The translations under genes were made by a program, and so were the position numbers. Shown one piece after another: positions 47,701-57,500 of a DNA stretch of 64,000 nt. The stretch spans positions 37,892,501-37,956,500 of the forward strand of contig CM065394.1 in the NCBI GenBank assembly GCA_033060915.1, written 5' to 3'. The DNA is from Euryodendron excelsum (Eukaryota > Streptophyta > Magnoliopsida > Ericales > Pentaphylacaceae). Numbering within the stretch: the stretch's first letter is position 1; every line of letters begins with the position of its first letter. The notes under the pieces were generated by a model. It was not told where the DNA came from, made no database searches, and saw only the letters and a program-made list of their open reading frames with translations.

Positions 47701-48581
47701 CGGATGAAACTATCATAGTCTTATAGACAACCATTCTTCTTTTAGGATTAATTGGGTGGCCTCTAAGAAGCATGGACATGGACACGTGTGTCAGACACGC
47801 CGACACGGTGATTCTCAAAAATTGCATGATATGACAAGGTGGAGGCATGTCAAAAATATATACATATTTTTATACTATATATATGCCATATTTAGATATA
47901 TTTTACTCAAAAATAATGAAAAAATGCAAGATAACACTAATTAAAATTAAAAATCATGTATTTCATAGTTTAAATATTAAATTGGGTTGAAAATCACATT
48001 AATTTGTTTTGTAATCGGATCCCAAGTTAGTTTCTTCAACCATAGTATGTGTTTTATGTGTGCTTAAGTAATGGACACACGTGTTCTAGTAACGGACACG
48101 CTTCACATGCCTATCCCTCAAGTGTCCGAAGCGTGTCCGGTTCTAAAAAAATTTACAAAATAATAGGACACGCTTGGACGCACACCTTCTTAGGGTGGCG
48201 TTTGAAGTTACAAGAGAAATTGATTTGGAGGGCAGTTTAGTCAATTCATCAAAATTTTGCCATTGGCAATAGGGCCACACTTCCAAGTTTTATCCAGCAC
48301 TTTTCTTGGTTGGAATATCACAGCCACAATTACAGCTCTACTATAATTTTAAGTTGCAGAAGACATTTCCTGAAAGCTAAAGGATTTATGTTTCACCAGT
48401 TTTGAGAATTTTATAGATCTTACAAACTATCCAATTTTTAACTTTCATCTTTTTGGTTGATGCAACAATTAATATGGTTGGCTATGTCGATAATTTGTTT
48501 TCTTTTGTCCAGGAATTTTTGTTATTTGAGAGAGAATACACGATATGCAAAATGGAGCTTCAAGAGGAACTTGCTTCTTGA
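23926..48581 (+). CDS. NUP107: NUP107, nuclear pore scaffold nucleoporin
   Basis: Twenty-four exons keep one frame of 1,090 residues (Arabidopsis about 1,077): 23926-24005, 25661-26040, 27823-27892, 30451-30566, 32056-32087, 32189-32314, 32732-32890, 33155-33247, 33317-33484, 33810-33908, 35314-35549, 35631-35688, 36611-36699, 37078-37209, 37402-37524, 40590-40688, 40794-40982, 42549-42723, 42845-43001, 43190-43392, 45121-45262, 47092-47252, 47454-47570, 48513-48581. It begins MEVDMETSPSYFDPEDLS and ends MELQEELAS. Recognisable blocks include EDKLMRQKARLLLDEAASWS, GSHVGTYLP and EELVGIYASQLARHRCI. NUP107 is an alpha-helical member of the Y-shaped (NUP107-160) subcomplex, which scaffolds the pore rings. 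All introns are GT-AG except the one after 30566, which starts with GC. The introns hold many repeats but the coding sequence is undamaged. Confidence 0.96.
24099..25590 (+). repeat. Tandem duplication inside NUP107 intron 1
   Basis: The stretch of about 740 bp from 24099 recurs from about 24838, with diverged but collinear sequence. TTAACTAGAAAATTTTGGG appears near 24141 and 24880, CTTGGTATGAT near 24440 and 25217, and TAGTATTAGTGC near 24796 and 25570. Small indels shift the period between 739 and 777 bp. The second copy runs almost to the exon 2 acceptor. Confidence 0.8.
26335..27027 (+). mobile_element. Dispersed repeat family A, copy in NUP107 intron 2
   Basis: A complete copy lies at about 26525-27027, beginning CTAAGAAG-like sequence with repeated GACACAGACATG motifs and ending TTCTTAG. 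A partial copy with the same left flank sits at 26335-26524, a 190-bp tandem duplication. The inside is AT-rich and the ends are rich in GACAC/GTGTC. No frame was recognised. Confidence 0.7.
28300..28745 (+). repeat. Dispersed repeat family B, copy in NUP107 intron 3
   Basis: This block contains GAAATGTGTTTTTACGTGAT and AGAAGTACCTTAAATTCTAAT and a GC-richer end with GGGAACGATTTG. The same elements in the same order occur at about 45990-46290 in intron 21. The ends are not defined. Confidence 0.6.
29400..29910 (-). other. GC-richer island in NUP107 intron 3, probable decayed element
   Basis: The composition is much less AT-rich than the surrounding intron. Read on the minus strand it gives several short protein-like stretches broken by stops. 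It looks like a dead transposon or captured gene fragment, but I could not identify the family. Confidence 0.35.
30567..30568 (+). other. Non-canonical GC splice donor of NUP107 intron 4
   Basis: Exon 4 ends ...GGGAAAG and the next bases are GCAATA. Frame and family sequence require the junction here, followed by acceptor ttgcag before 32056. GC-AG introns are a small, known minority in plants. A nearby GT would break the frame. Confidence 0.75.
30750..31203 (+). mobile_element. Dispersed repeat family A, copy in NUP107 intron 4
   Basis: It starts CTAAGAAGC at 30750 and ends CTTCTTAG at 31196-31203, an 8-bp inverted repeat. Near the right end is CCGACACGTGTCGG, a perfect palindrome at about 31140. 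The interior is AT-rich and non-coding. Confidence 0.75.
32363..32382 (+). repeat. (GA)n microsatellite in NUP107 intron 6
   Basis: A pure GA run of about 20 bases follows the exon 6 donor by some 50 bp. Confidence 0.9.
33909..35313 (+). other. NUP107 intron 10 with a less AT-rich stretch
   Basis: The intron is about 1.4 kb. The part at 34440-34930 is richer in G and C and on the minus strand gives short protein-like runs (near KYRLLVLKYLYNQDSCALWE) broken by stops. It may be a decayed transposon or gene fragment, but I could not assign a family. Confidence 0.35.
37637..39225. mobile_element. Unclassified insertion in NUP107 intron 15
   Basis: About 1.6 kb differs in composition from the rest of the intron. 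It has CpG-containing motifs, no long frame and no match to a family I can name. Within it four quasi-palindromic blocks built from TTCGAACG-like sequence repeat (38615, 38665, 38728, 38796). Its style suggests an LTR or non-autonomous LTR element remnant. Ends and target duplication were not found, so the limits are approximate. Confidence 0.45.
39568..40030 (-). mobile_element. Dispersed repeat family A, inverted copy in NUP107 intron 15
   Basis: This is the reverse complement of the other family A copies. The GTGTCGGACA-rich end is at the left (39588 onward) and the AT-rich core with ATGTTATCTTGCAATTTTTTC follows. A second end-like stretch (TTAAGAAGCACGGACAC at 39568) precedes it, so a nested or duplicated end is likely. 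Confidence 0.7.
41718..41753 (+). repeat. Poly-G tract of 36 bases in NUP107 intron 17
   Basis: An uninterrupted run of 36 G lies between GTTT and AGAGAAG. Downstream, near 41881, is a second G/C-rich palindromic stretch (GGGGGGCCCCGGTCCCCC), so the area is probably a transposon remnant. The exact run length is open to sequencing or assembly error. Confidence 0.85.
43393..45120 (+). other. NUP107 intron 20
   Basis: This is a 1.7-kb intron without a recognised gene or repeat. Several short open frames are present but resemble nothing known. Confidence 0.6.
45990..46290 (+). repeat. Dispersed repeat family B, copy in NUP107 intron 21
   Basis: It is collinear with 28300-28745, with shared GAAATGTGTTTTTACATGAT, TTTTATTAG and AGAAGTACCTTAAATTCTAAT, then a GTGGCATACCA-like end. 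The two copies are moderately diverged. Confidence 0.6.
47761..48192 (+). mobile_element. Dispersed repeat family A, copy in NUP107 intron 23
   Basis: This is the best-defined copy: 432 bp from CTCTAAGAAGC to CACACCTTCTTA, flanked on both sides by GGGTGGC (47754-47760 and 48193-48199), a probable 7-bp target duplication. The ends carry GGACACG/GTGTCC motifs and the core is AT-rich. It has no coding capacity, which fits a MITE. Confidence 0.8.
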
Positions 48582-49100
48582 TTTGTGGGTAAATATGAGG
48601 TGCTGATGTACTGTTCATGTGGTTGTATAATGCTGGTACAGATTGTGGAATGGATGAAGAGTTAAGTTTTATCGTTGTATCAGGGGAATTTTCGATAGTT
48701 ATCTCTCCGCTGTGTACAAACTAAGTTTTATCGTTGTATCAGGGGGATTTTGGATAGTTCTTTCTCTGCTGTGTACAAATGCACAGAGACGGACAAATGT
48801 TTGGGTGTAGTGGGGGAGCCTTAGAAACAATGTTGGTAAGTTTTCTGCAGTGGAACTATCACAAAGCCTTTCTGCATCCTCTATCTGCTGATTCGTTATT
48901 GACTGGTTAATTCCAAACCAGTTACTTCGAAGTGTATTTGCCGGATTTGTAAGCTATCATTTCGTCCCATGGACGTTGTTTCAAATTTTAATGTTGTCTT
49001 TGGACTTTTAATTTTCTATTTGAGCTCTCGAACTCATAGTTGTCGGAAAACTCATTTGGAAGGGAGAAGCGTATTTTTCTAGAAGCATGCTTTTGGTACC

Positions 49101-49212
49101 GGTATGAAACTCGTTTAAAAATTCTGGAGAAACGTTTCGGAAACTCCTTGAAAAACGTTTTAGAAACACTTGAGAAACGTTTTAAAAACTATTGTGAAAC
49201 CTTTAAGAAATT
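49101..49212 (+). repeat. Degenerate ~22-bp minisatellite
   Basis: About five units resemble TTGAGAAACGTTTTARAAAC; well-spaced ones start near 49125, 49147, 49169 and 49191. Divergence between units is about 15-30 percent. An open frame across the array is a by-product of the repeat. Confidence 0.7.
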
Positions 49213-50149
49213 TTTGGAATACTTGACGGAGGCGTTTGGAAAATTTAAGAAAAACGCTTGAGATTCTTAAAGGTCTTCTTTTAATAGTTTTTCGCTTCCT
49301 GTATTCATTTACATTTTTTGGATGAGTTTTTTGTTTTCATTTCCCTTAACGTTTTGTACTTTTGTTTTTCATTTTGATAACTATGCGCTTCAACTTTCAT
49401 AAGTTCATACAGTCCAGGTAGTTAGCAAAAGTGAGAATGTCTTAAGGAAGCTGGCTCATTTGCCGTGGTGGTGACTGGTGACTAGTGACTACCACAGGAA
49501 CTAAATTTGGGAGTTTTAATTGGGAACTAATTTCTATGGATGGCACAAAAAAAATGGCTTTAAATGTGATTGTTTTAATGGTACAGCAATTGAAAAGCGT
49601 TTCAAATCAAATGGACTTTTGGAGAAGATGATATTTGCTAGAGAGGCTCATTATTTCTTAAAGAGAAATACAATACCTTTGAACAATTGGGTGTTTCAAA
49701 TTTGTGGGAAATAACTTCATATTTCTTTTGAAGTATGGTTTTTGTTTTTGAAGTTCTAAAGCGATTTTCTCATTAAGCTGTGCAATTTATTTAGTGTAAT
49801 CCTATACACAATAAAAATACAAAAGGAGGAAGAGGAATCTCCTCATTTGGTCACCAATCATGTGCAACAGCATGATTGTGGACTGTAAAATAACTTTCAA
49901 CTAATTATGAGTGGTGTACTCGCGCAATGCGCATACAAAAAAAAAAAAAGAGGTATAAATATTTGTTAAAAAATTAGTTAAGAAATTAAATAATTATAAA
50001 ATAAAATAATTTAATTCCAGACTTACAGAGTTATGGTCTTATTGTAATCTTTTTTTTTTTTTTTTTGTAATATATACAGTTTTTTATATGCATCATATTT
50101 AATACTATTTATTTACTTTAAAAATGTTTTAAATTCGAGAAAATGTTAT

Positions 50150-50570
50150 GAATATTTTACGTATCGTATTGCAATGTTATAATTTGTAGAGATTTAATTA
50201 GATAGAACTTTATATCTAAAATCATATTACGTATTATATTTCATAAGATAATGTGTAGAAACTTAAGTAGATAGAACTTTGTATTCAAGTAAAAAACTTT
50301 CTTGGACTATAGTATGAATTGTAATAATCTATAAAAATTTAATTAGATAAAATTCTGTTCTTGAAATCATATTACGTATTATATTTCATGAGATAAAGAG
50401 TAAAAACTTATAGGTAAGACTTTGTATTTAAAATAAAAATCTTATTGAATTATAATACAAATTGAGACTTGATTGGATAGTATTATATATTTATTATATT
50501 TCATTAGATATTTTGTAGAGACTTAATTGGATAGAATTTTATACTTAAATAGGAAACTATATTTGATTAC
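50150..50570 (+). repeat. Degenerate AT-rich tandem repeat
   Basis: Blocks with ATATTACGTATTATATTTCAT (near 50223 and 50367), followed by GATAGAACTTTGTATT-like sequence, recur about every 110-150 bp. A related block occurs near 50165 and another near 50490. Probably an old tandem array or the remains of nested elements. Confidence 0.5.
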
Positions 50571-51401
50571 TAATACTAATAGAGTAAGCTGAATAACTGA
50601 ATAAATTAATAGTTATCTAACTAATTACTCTTGTGATATGAATTTTAAAAATATCAAAATATTTAAAGTGCCACGTAAAATAGAAACAAAATATAAAGAC
50701 AAATACAACTTATATATATATATATACATATATGATTACATGTGATAAACAAGCAAGCTGAAAAACTAACGTCCTGCTTCGACAAATAAGCTATATTTTT
50801 TTTTATTTTTTTGCTTTTTGCTTTTTTATTAGTCTTAGATTATAAAAGCAAAAAAATTGAAAAAATTTAACTTTTTTTATTAGCCAAAAAAGTAAAATAA
50901 AAAAAAACTAATAAAAAGCTGTACCAAAGCTGTGAAACTACTACATTATTACTTTAAAAAAGAGTCTTTTCTGGTGCTCACAATTTACCAAACTACTTTA
51001 ACAAATGCTCAGCCAAACAGGACTTTAACAGCCCGTTTGGAACTTAGGAATGGAAAAAGAAGGTAAAATAAAGGAAAAAAAAGAGAAAATGAAGAAATTT
51101 TTTTTTTCTGTTTGATTTTGTAAAAAAAATGAAACAAAGTGAAAGAAAAAAGAGAGAGAGAGAGAGGGGGTGAATATTTTTTTTTTTCCTTTTTCTTCCA
51201 TTTTCTTTCTCTTTTCCTACCTTCCCTCTCCTAGGTAATATAGGACAAAAATTTAGAACTCCTTCCCCCAAGTTTCAAACAGGCTGTATATAACGTCCGC
51301 AGCCAGACTCGCGAGCCGACAAAGAAGCCATCTCGTCACTCGCTCTCGTGGTCCGAATCTAAAATAAGCTTCATAAGTCCCCGCGTATCTTTTCGTTGTT
51401 G

Positions 51402-51425
51402 CTCTCTCTCTCTCTCTCTCTCTCT
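51402..51425 (+). repeat. (CT)12 run in the likely leader of the PHL-like pseudogene
   Basis: A CT dinucleotide run about 130 bp upstream of the pseudogene's ATG. CT runs are common in plant 5' leaders. Confidence 0.85.
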
Positions 51426-51555
51426 GTATATATGATGTTCTGTTGAATCTCTCAGGTCGAGTTCTCTCTCCCTGTCTCTCCGTGACTCATCACATCTTAG
51501 GGCTTTTCTCCCTCTCCCGAACTTACAATTCATGACCATTTAACAGCTCCCAGCC

Positions 51556-54500
51556 ATGGGTATCTCTTTCAAGGTCTCGAAGACCGGTACAAGGTTTCGC
51601 CCCAAACCTCTCCAATCCGAGACCACTGTTGAAGATGACGAAGCCGGAAGTTCCAAGAAAAGCAGACGAATTCTCGGCAACAATGAAGCTACTTCCACAT
51701 CCATTCGGAAGCTCGAGGTGCTTTTTTCTCTTCATTGAAATATCGTTTTGTTTGGATGTTGAGAAAATGTTGGAAAATCAGATGAAGTCACGGTGTTGAA
51801 TTTTTGTTTTTCTTTTTGTATCTTTTGTTATGGGGGACCGTAGAGAAATTTCAGGTCAATTGAGCCTGATGCTAGTAATTGCGACTCTCGAGTCTCGACT
51901 TCTCTTATTTTTTCTGTTCTACTTTTCCTCCACTTACTCAGCGACTTCCGGCGTAATTTACCATTTCTCATTAAATAGGTGGTATTGTTTACTGGTTAAT
52001 TTAGCTTAACTAATTGTTTAGTTTTTTTCTTTTTTGTATTTGATCTCTTTGGTTTTGATAGTGTGAAGGTTGAAGTTTATGGTCTTAGAGGTTCTGCAGA
52101 TAATTATTTTACTATCTCAGGAGTATTCGTGTAATATGGTGTAAAATTTAGGAAATTCTGAAGATAATATCTATTGTTTTTCCAGTGTTATCCTTTAATC
52201 TTTCAGTTAAGCTCCGTTTGGTTGCTGAGGAAATTAGAGAAAGCAACGAAGTTGAACTTTTGAATCATTTTTTTCTCCATTGCTATTTGGGGCCTAACCA
52301 GACAAAGAATCTTGTGAATGAAGGTTCAAGATTAATTTTTCTTTCTTCTGTCTTGTCCTGCAACAGATGTCAGAAAGCAAAGGAAAATTCATGTAACTGC
52401 ATTGGAAAAATGAGGTTTTTGATCATTGAAGTCCCTTTTTCGTCATTCTTACGGGGAACTATATGGACCTTTCTTTTCCTTTTTTTTTTTTTGTTTTTTT
52501 TGTTTTGCCCTCCATCTAAGTGACCAGGCAGAGGAGTTTTTTTTTTTTAATTCCTCTTCAGAGAATCATTGTTGTTAATTTTTCTTTTCCTTTTTTTTTG
52601 AAGTGTAGTTAGTAAATATTTTTTTGTTTTCTTCCATAGGTAGAACTAGCTTGAACTCTTACTGAAGAAAGTAATGACTAACTTTAGATGTTGGTTTTGT
52701 CTTTCTTTGATCATGTCTAACTGTTTTGTGACATAGGTTAATGTCACTGGAGGGGACGAAGATGTTGCAATCTCTGGTTTGTCCATATCTTTCAAAGGAG
52801 TTCTTATTTCTGCTGGGGACAAATATAGTTCTCCTTGTTTTGTGTATTAAGTACGTTGGTTCTTTTTGATTTTTCCAGAGAATGAAGTTTCCTTTGCACT
52901 GAACCTATTCCCGGATGGCTATTTTATTAGAAAACCCTCAGAGGTTTGTACTATTAACAGATATAGTCTCAACTGTAAGCAAAATCAGTTGAAAGAAAAT
53001 ATTTTCTGCTCTGTCTAATTGTATATATTGCTTATAATCCTATACAATTTTTTCTGCAATTTCTTGTTACATCTACTAAATGCTTACAGCCGGTCCCTCT
53101 TTATATTTTTGGAAATGGTGAAGCTGGTCAACCTTTTATTTGAATAGTTTCTTCATAGTATGGGGGACTTTTTTGAAAATTTTAATATACAATTGATGGA
53201 CCCCAGGAGGACTTTAGGTAAAAGATAATATATGCTTTTCTAGGTGTATTGTTGTGGACAGTCCTTTGTATCCTCTCTTGTATTGAGATTTGATTTTTGT
53301 GCTTTTGCAGTTTCGTAAGATATTGTGGCATAACCCCCCTTCTTCTTTTCCTCTACCCCAAAACAAAAACCAAGAAAAATAATAGCAAAAAAGAGAAAAG
53401 GTAATGTATACAAAACATGTCCCATTGTCTGTAACTCTTTAGAAAAATACCAATGTTTATTGTTGGGCACTCCTCTTTCACTACCAGTGCTGTTTGTATT
53501 GTGTTGTTGTGGCCTCTGCTCTTTATCCATCACTAGTAGTGCTCTTGTCCCTGCCTTCACTACAACTGTCCACCTCCACACATTTGCACTATCATCTCCA
53601 CTGCTACATTGCAAAGATGTATTATGTGTTCCTCTCACCTTGGGCATCTTGTCCATTGCTGCTACCACAGCTGCATCTTTCACATGCATCAGCTATTGTA
53701 GTATGATCTACAGAGGACTTAAAAGTTGATGCTTGCATGACATTGTTAACTGAAAGGGAAGATGCATTACATATGATGCCAAAAAGTAAAATGATGGCAT
53801 TTATAGCCCACCATAATGTCAGAACCTAGCTAAAAAATCTGGCCTGATCCTGAGATAATGTGGCTTGACTATTACCTTTTCTATCTACTTTTAACTGTTC
53901 ATATCCTCAATCAACTAAAATGATTAGGTAGATTTTTCATGGAGGATGTGATCATTGAAGTTGCTTGGTTGGTTTGTGAACTTAGGTCTATGATGTTGAA
54001 ATTATGCAGGTGCAAGATTATTGAAAGTGCTCTTCAGAAGTTGGGCTTGCAGTTTCTTCTTCAGGTGGTCCTCCTATTGTCAGTAAGTTCATCTTAGGAT
54101 GTTACTAGAGAATGTAGTGAAAGATATCCCATCGATCTCTGATGATACTTGGACATATGGTGATCTGATGGTAAGTAGAATATATTTTTTTCATATCTGG
54201 CCGAAAGGATATGGGGCCATTTAATGTGTTTTCACTCCTGGCTATATGAAGTGGAGTCCCGGATATTGAAAGCCTTGCAACCACAACTTTGTCTAGACCC
54301 TACTCGACTCTGTGACAACCCTGTTCCCACAAAGGTAATAGAACTAAAATTGGATGTATTCTGTTTGGCCTGTGGAAAGGATTGCTCATGTCTGAACTCT
54401 GTTGAACTTTATTTGCAGCTAAACTTGTCTCTGTGTAGCCTACGAAGGAAAAGGAAAGGGCAAATACCAGAAATCACTGTCACTTCTAATAATGAGATCC

Positions 54501-57500
54501 ATGGGGAAAAGGTCTGCATAGATAGCGTGCCAGAAAGCTCAAACTGCAGGTTGGGAGATCCAAGATATGTATCTGGCGATGTGGTGCCACTGCATGTCCA
54601 TGAGAATCTTGCTGGACAGACTGTTGGTTCTAGCAATGTGCTGGTGCAAAGGCTAAAAGTTTTGTACCAGATGCTTCTGTCCCAGCATTGCCGTTACTTG
54701 TTAGTATCTCACCAATCAAAATATCAAAGTGGGGTTGGGAACCCAAGATTGATGCAGGATCATGGGTCAGGGCATGTTTCAAATGCACCAGGAACTTCTC
54801 TGGCTGGGCAGGACATGATGATCTTGTACAGTGACAATATGAACTCTAGTGTTACTTCTGTTCATGGTAAGAGGGAAAATCAAGTTGGGCCACTGGCTCC
54901 CTTATCCAGTTTAAATAAGAAAGCTAGGCTTACATCTGTGGGTCCTGATAATAATCAACAGCAGCATATGGGGCCACATATGGACAGCTTCTGTGGATCG
55001 GATTCGCAGTGGAAAAATATGCTTGCAGCAGCAGTTAATTTCAAGAGGAATTCAGTATACAAATACTGGCATGCAAAAGTATCCCCAGGCAGATGTTCGA
55101 AGGGGGTTCAAATCATGAAGTTGGGGCAACACAGTCCACTGTGGCACCGCATGGGATGAGATATGCGAAGGAAGAGCCAATAGAGCTAGAGAGATTGGAT
55201 AAACTATAACTCAACCAAACCTATCAAAAAAAAAAACTAGAACTCGACCAAAATAAAAATGAAATGCACATGGTGGAAGCAGAGAGAAATCATATGGACC
55301 TCCAGCAGTCACGACTACAGCAAAGGTTACCACAGCAGGCATTCATGAGATCCAGTTTCTCTCAAACTCTGTGGAATAATCTTGGTCAGCCTCTTGATAC
55401 TCTTGATAACAATTTAAGAAAGGAGGACCAGTTTCAGAAAAGGAAATCAGTGCAAAGTCCCTGTGTTTCTGCTGGGGGTTTGCCTCAATCTGCCTTGTCA
55501 TCAAAATCTGGAGAATTTTCTAGTGGTTCAGTAGGACCCCAATTTGGACCAGTTGCAACAACTGTAGTCAGGTCATCACAGAAGGAGAAATCAGTAGCTA
55601 CTTCAGTTCCTGCAGTTGGTGGCACAACATCTTTGACTTCAAGTGCTAATGATTCCATGCAACGTCTACACAGGCAAAAATAGCTGCCAAACAGAGATCA
55701 AACTCCTTGCCGAAGGCCCCAGTAATGAGTGGAGTTGGGTCTCCTGCAAGTGTTAGTTATATGAATGTTCCATTAAATGCAAGCAGTCCTCCAGTTGGAA
55801 CTCCACCTTTGGCTGATCAAATAATGCTTGATAGGTTCTTAAAGATTGCAATGGTGGCTATGAGGTATAATGTCAATCAAACAACCACTGTGTTACAGAA
55901 TTTAATGCATTTATGCTTCTCTGATATGGTTGGTATTGTTAATAAAATTATTTCTTATATCTTTCTTGTTGTTTGACTCTAACATACATCAATAGTGATA
56001 CATGCTTATGTTTAATTAGTGGCTTTAGTTGACGCTCTCTTTTACTTTCTTCCTAATTTTGATCAAAGAACCTGAAGATTATATAAACAGGGCCTTCATT
56101 GCTATATTCTTCCTCAGGATAGTAAACATAAAGAGTGATGTCACTTTATTGTATGATTCACGCAATATGGAACTGTCAAGAAATGATGTCTTCATTCCCT
56201 ACTCTCCTTAAAAGTACCAGTGGCAGCATAATAAGTCCCTCCCCGCTTTTGTTACACTCATTTAATGTTTTCTCTTTCAGGTATCAAATTAATCGCAGAA
56301 AGAATAAATTAGATGGGCACCCTGTCAGGAAACCTACTAAATATCCTGCTCAACAGCTATTGCTTCATCTCTCTAGTGATTCCAATAGCGAGAATTTCAG
56401 AGATGAAACATGTACAATGCCAATGTCAAAGTCGCTTGTAGGTGGCAGCATGGATGTTTATAAGACAAGAGTCTTGAATTTTGTGCAGACAGAGTGCATG
56501 CTTCAAGGTTTGTTGGATTCCAAATTGTTAAATATCTGGCACTTATTAATCTCAGTGATTCTCTCTTTGCTAATAATTCCACTTTTAATTGTCAGCAAAT
56601 GGCTTTTCTATTGTTCCTAGGGCACGAACTAGAATGATCATGTCAGGCAAACCAAGTGATGGAACTGTAGCCATGCATTACGGAGATATAGATGATAGTA
56701 TATTTTGGCTGTGGAGGATTCTCTTCCTACATTGCCAAATGCTGTGAGTTCCTTGTGTACATTTGTAAATTTCTTATAATGCATAGCACAGCCCATTTTT
56801 TCAGATGTTTGTATTCTAATAAAGATTTGCCTTTTGGATTGTTCTAATGCCGTGTTATCTTAGTTGTTTGGAGTCAGCACTACAGTTCCTTCTTCACGAC
56901 ATCATCCTGTTCAAGAGTCTTCTCAGAGATCAGATAATGGGATATAGGTTTTTTGTGATAGAAATATTCTTGTCTTTTTGAGGTACGAGCTACTTCAATT
57001 TGCATTCATGCTAATTTTTAACGGGTGACTGTTGGCATTGCTTTTTACTAGAAAGCTTCCAGTTGGTCTGTCCTTTAACAAATTTTGGGATACTTCTAGG
57101 GTTTGTCCCGTATGTGCTGGCTTCTTACTTCATATTTTTGAACTGCCAGTACTTGGCATCTTTACCTATTACTTATCAAGAAAACAAGAAAAAAATCAGC
57201 ATCTTTACCTCCTTTTACCTCCACTATTCTTGTGTATTCCTCACTCCTCAATCCTCATGTTCTCGGTGGTCAACATTCTAGCCTCTTAAGGCATGGTGGG
57301 AAAGTACATTGGTCTCTTTGTGTTTAATTGATCACAATCTTCTGTAAACCGTATTATATTGGTTGAAATTTGCTATTGTTCTGTAAAGGAATTATGTTTT
57401 TATTGTCAATGTCCTTGTCTGCTTGCTACTAGTGATGTGTGGTTGCCCGTTCATAGAAAGAGAGGGTGATCAGAGTTTCGGACACTTTCAGGATAGCCTT

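Larger units (their letters stand above)
48582..51555. other. Spacer between NUP107 and the PHL-like pseudogene
   Basis: The first 200-300 bp are the probable NUP107 3' UTR, with an imperfect duplication around TAAGTTTTATCGTTGTATCAG (48662 and 48722). Beyond it lie a 22-bp minisatellite, a degenerate AT-rich repeat field (both listed), and a small inverted-repeat remnant near 50760-51050. A possible 5' leader with a CT run follows. No gene is supported. Confidence 0.6.

Noticed and set aside
49040..49261. 73-codon frame with repeated ETLEKRF-like words
   Set aside because: It is produced by the 22-bp minisatellite and has no start context or homology.
53240..53689. Minus-strand frame of about 150 codons inside the PHL-like pseudogene
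   Set aside because: It has no recognisable motif and lies where plus-strand exons are expected. It may be part of an insertion, but the frame itself is not convincing.
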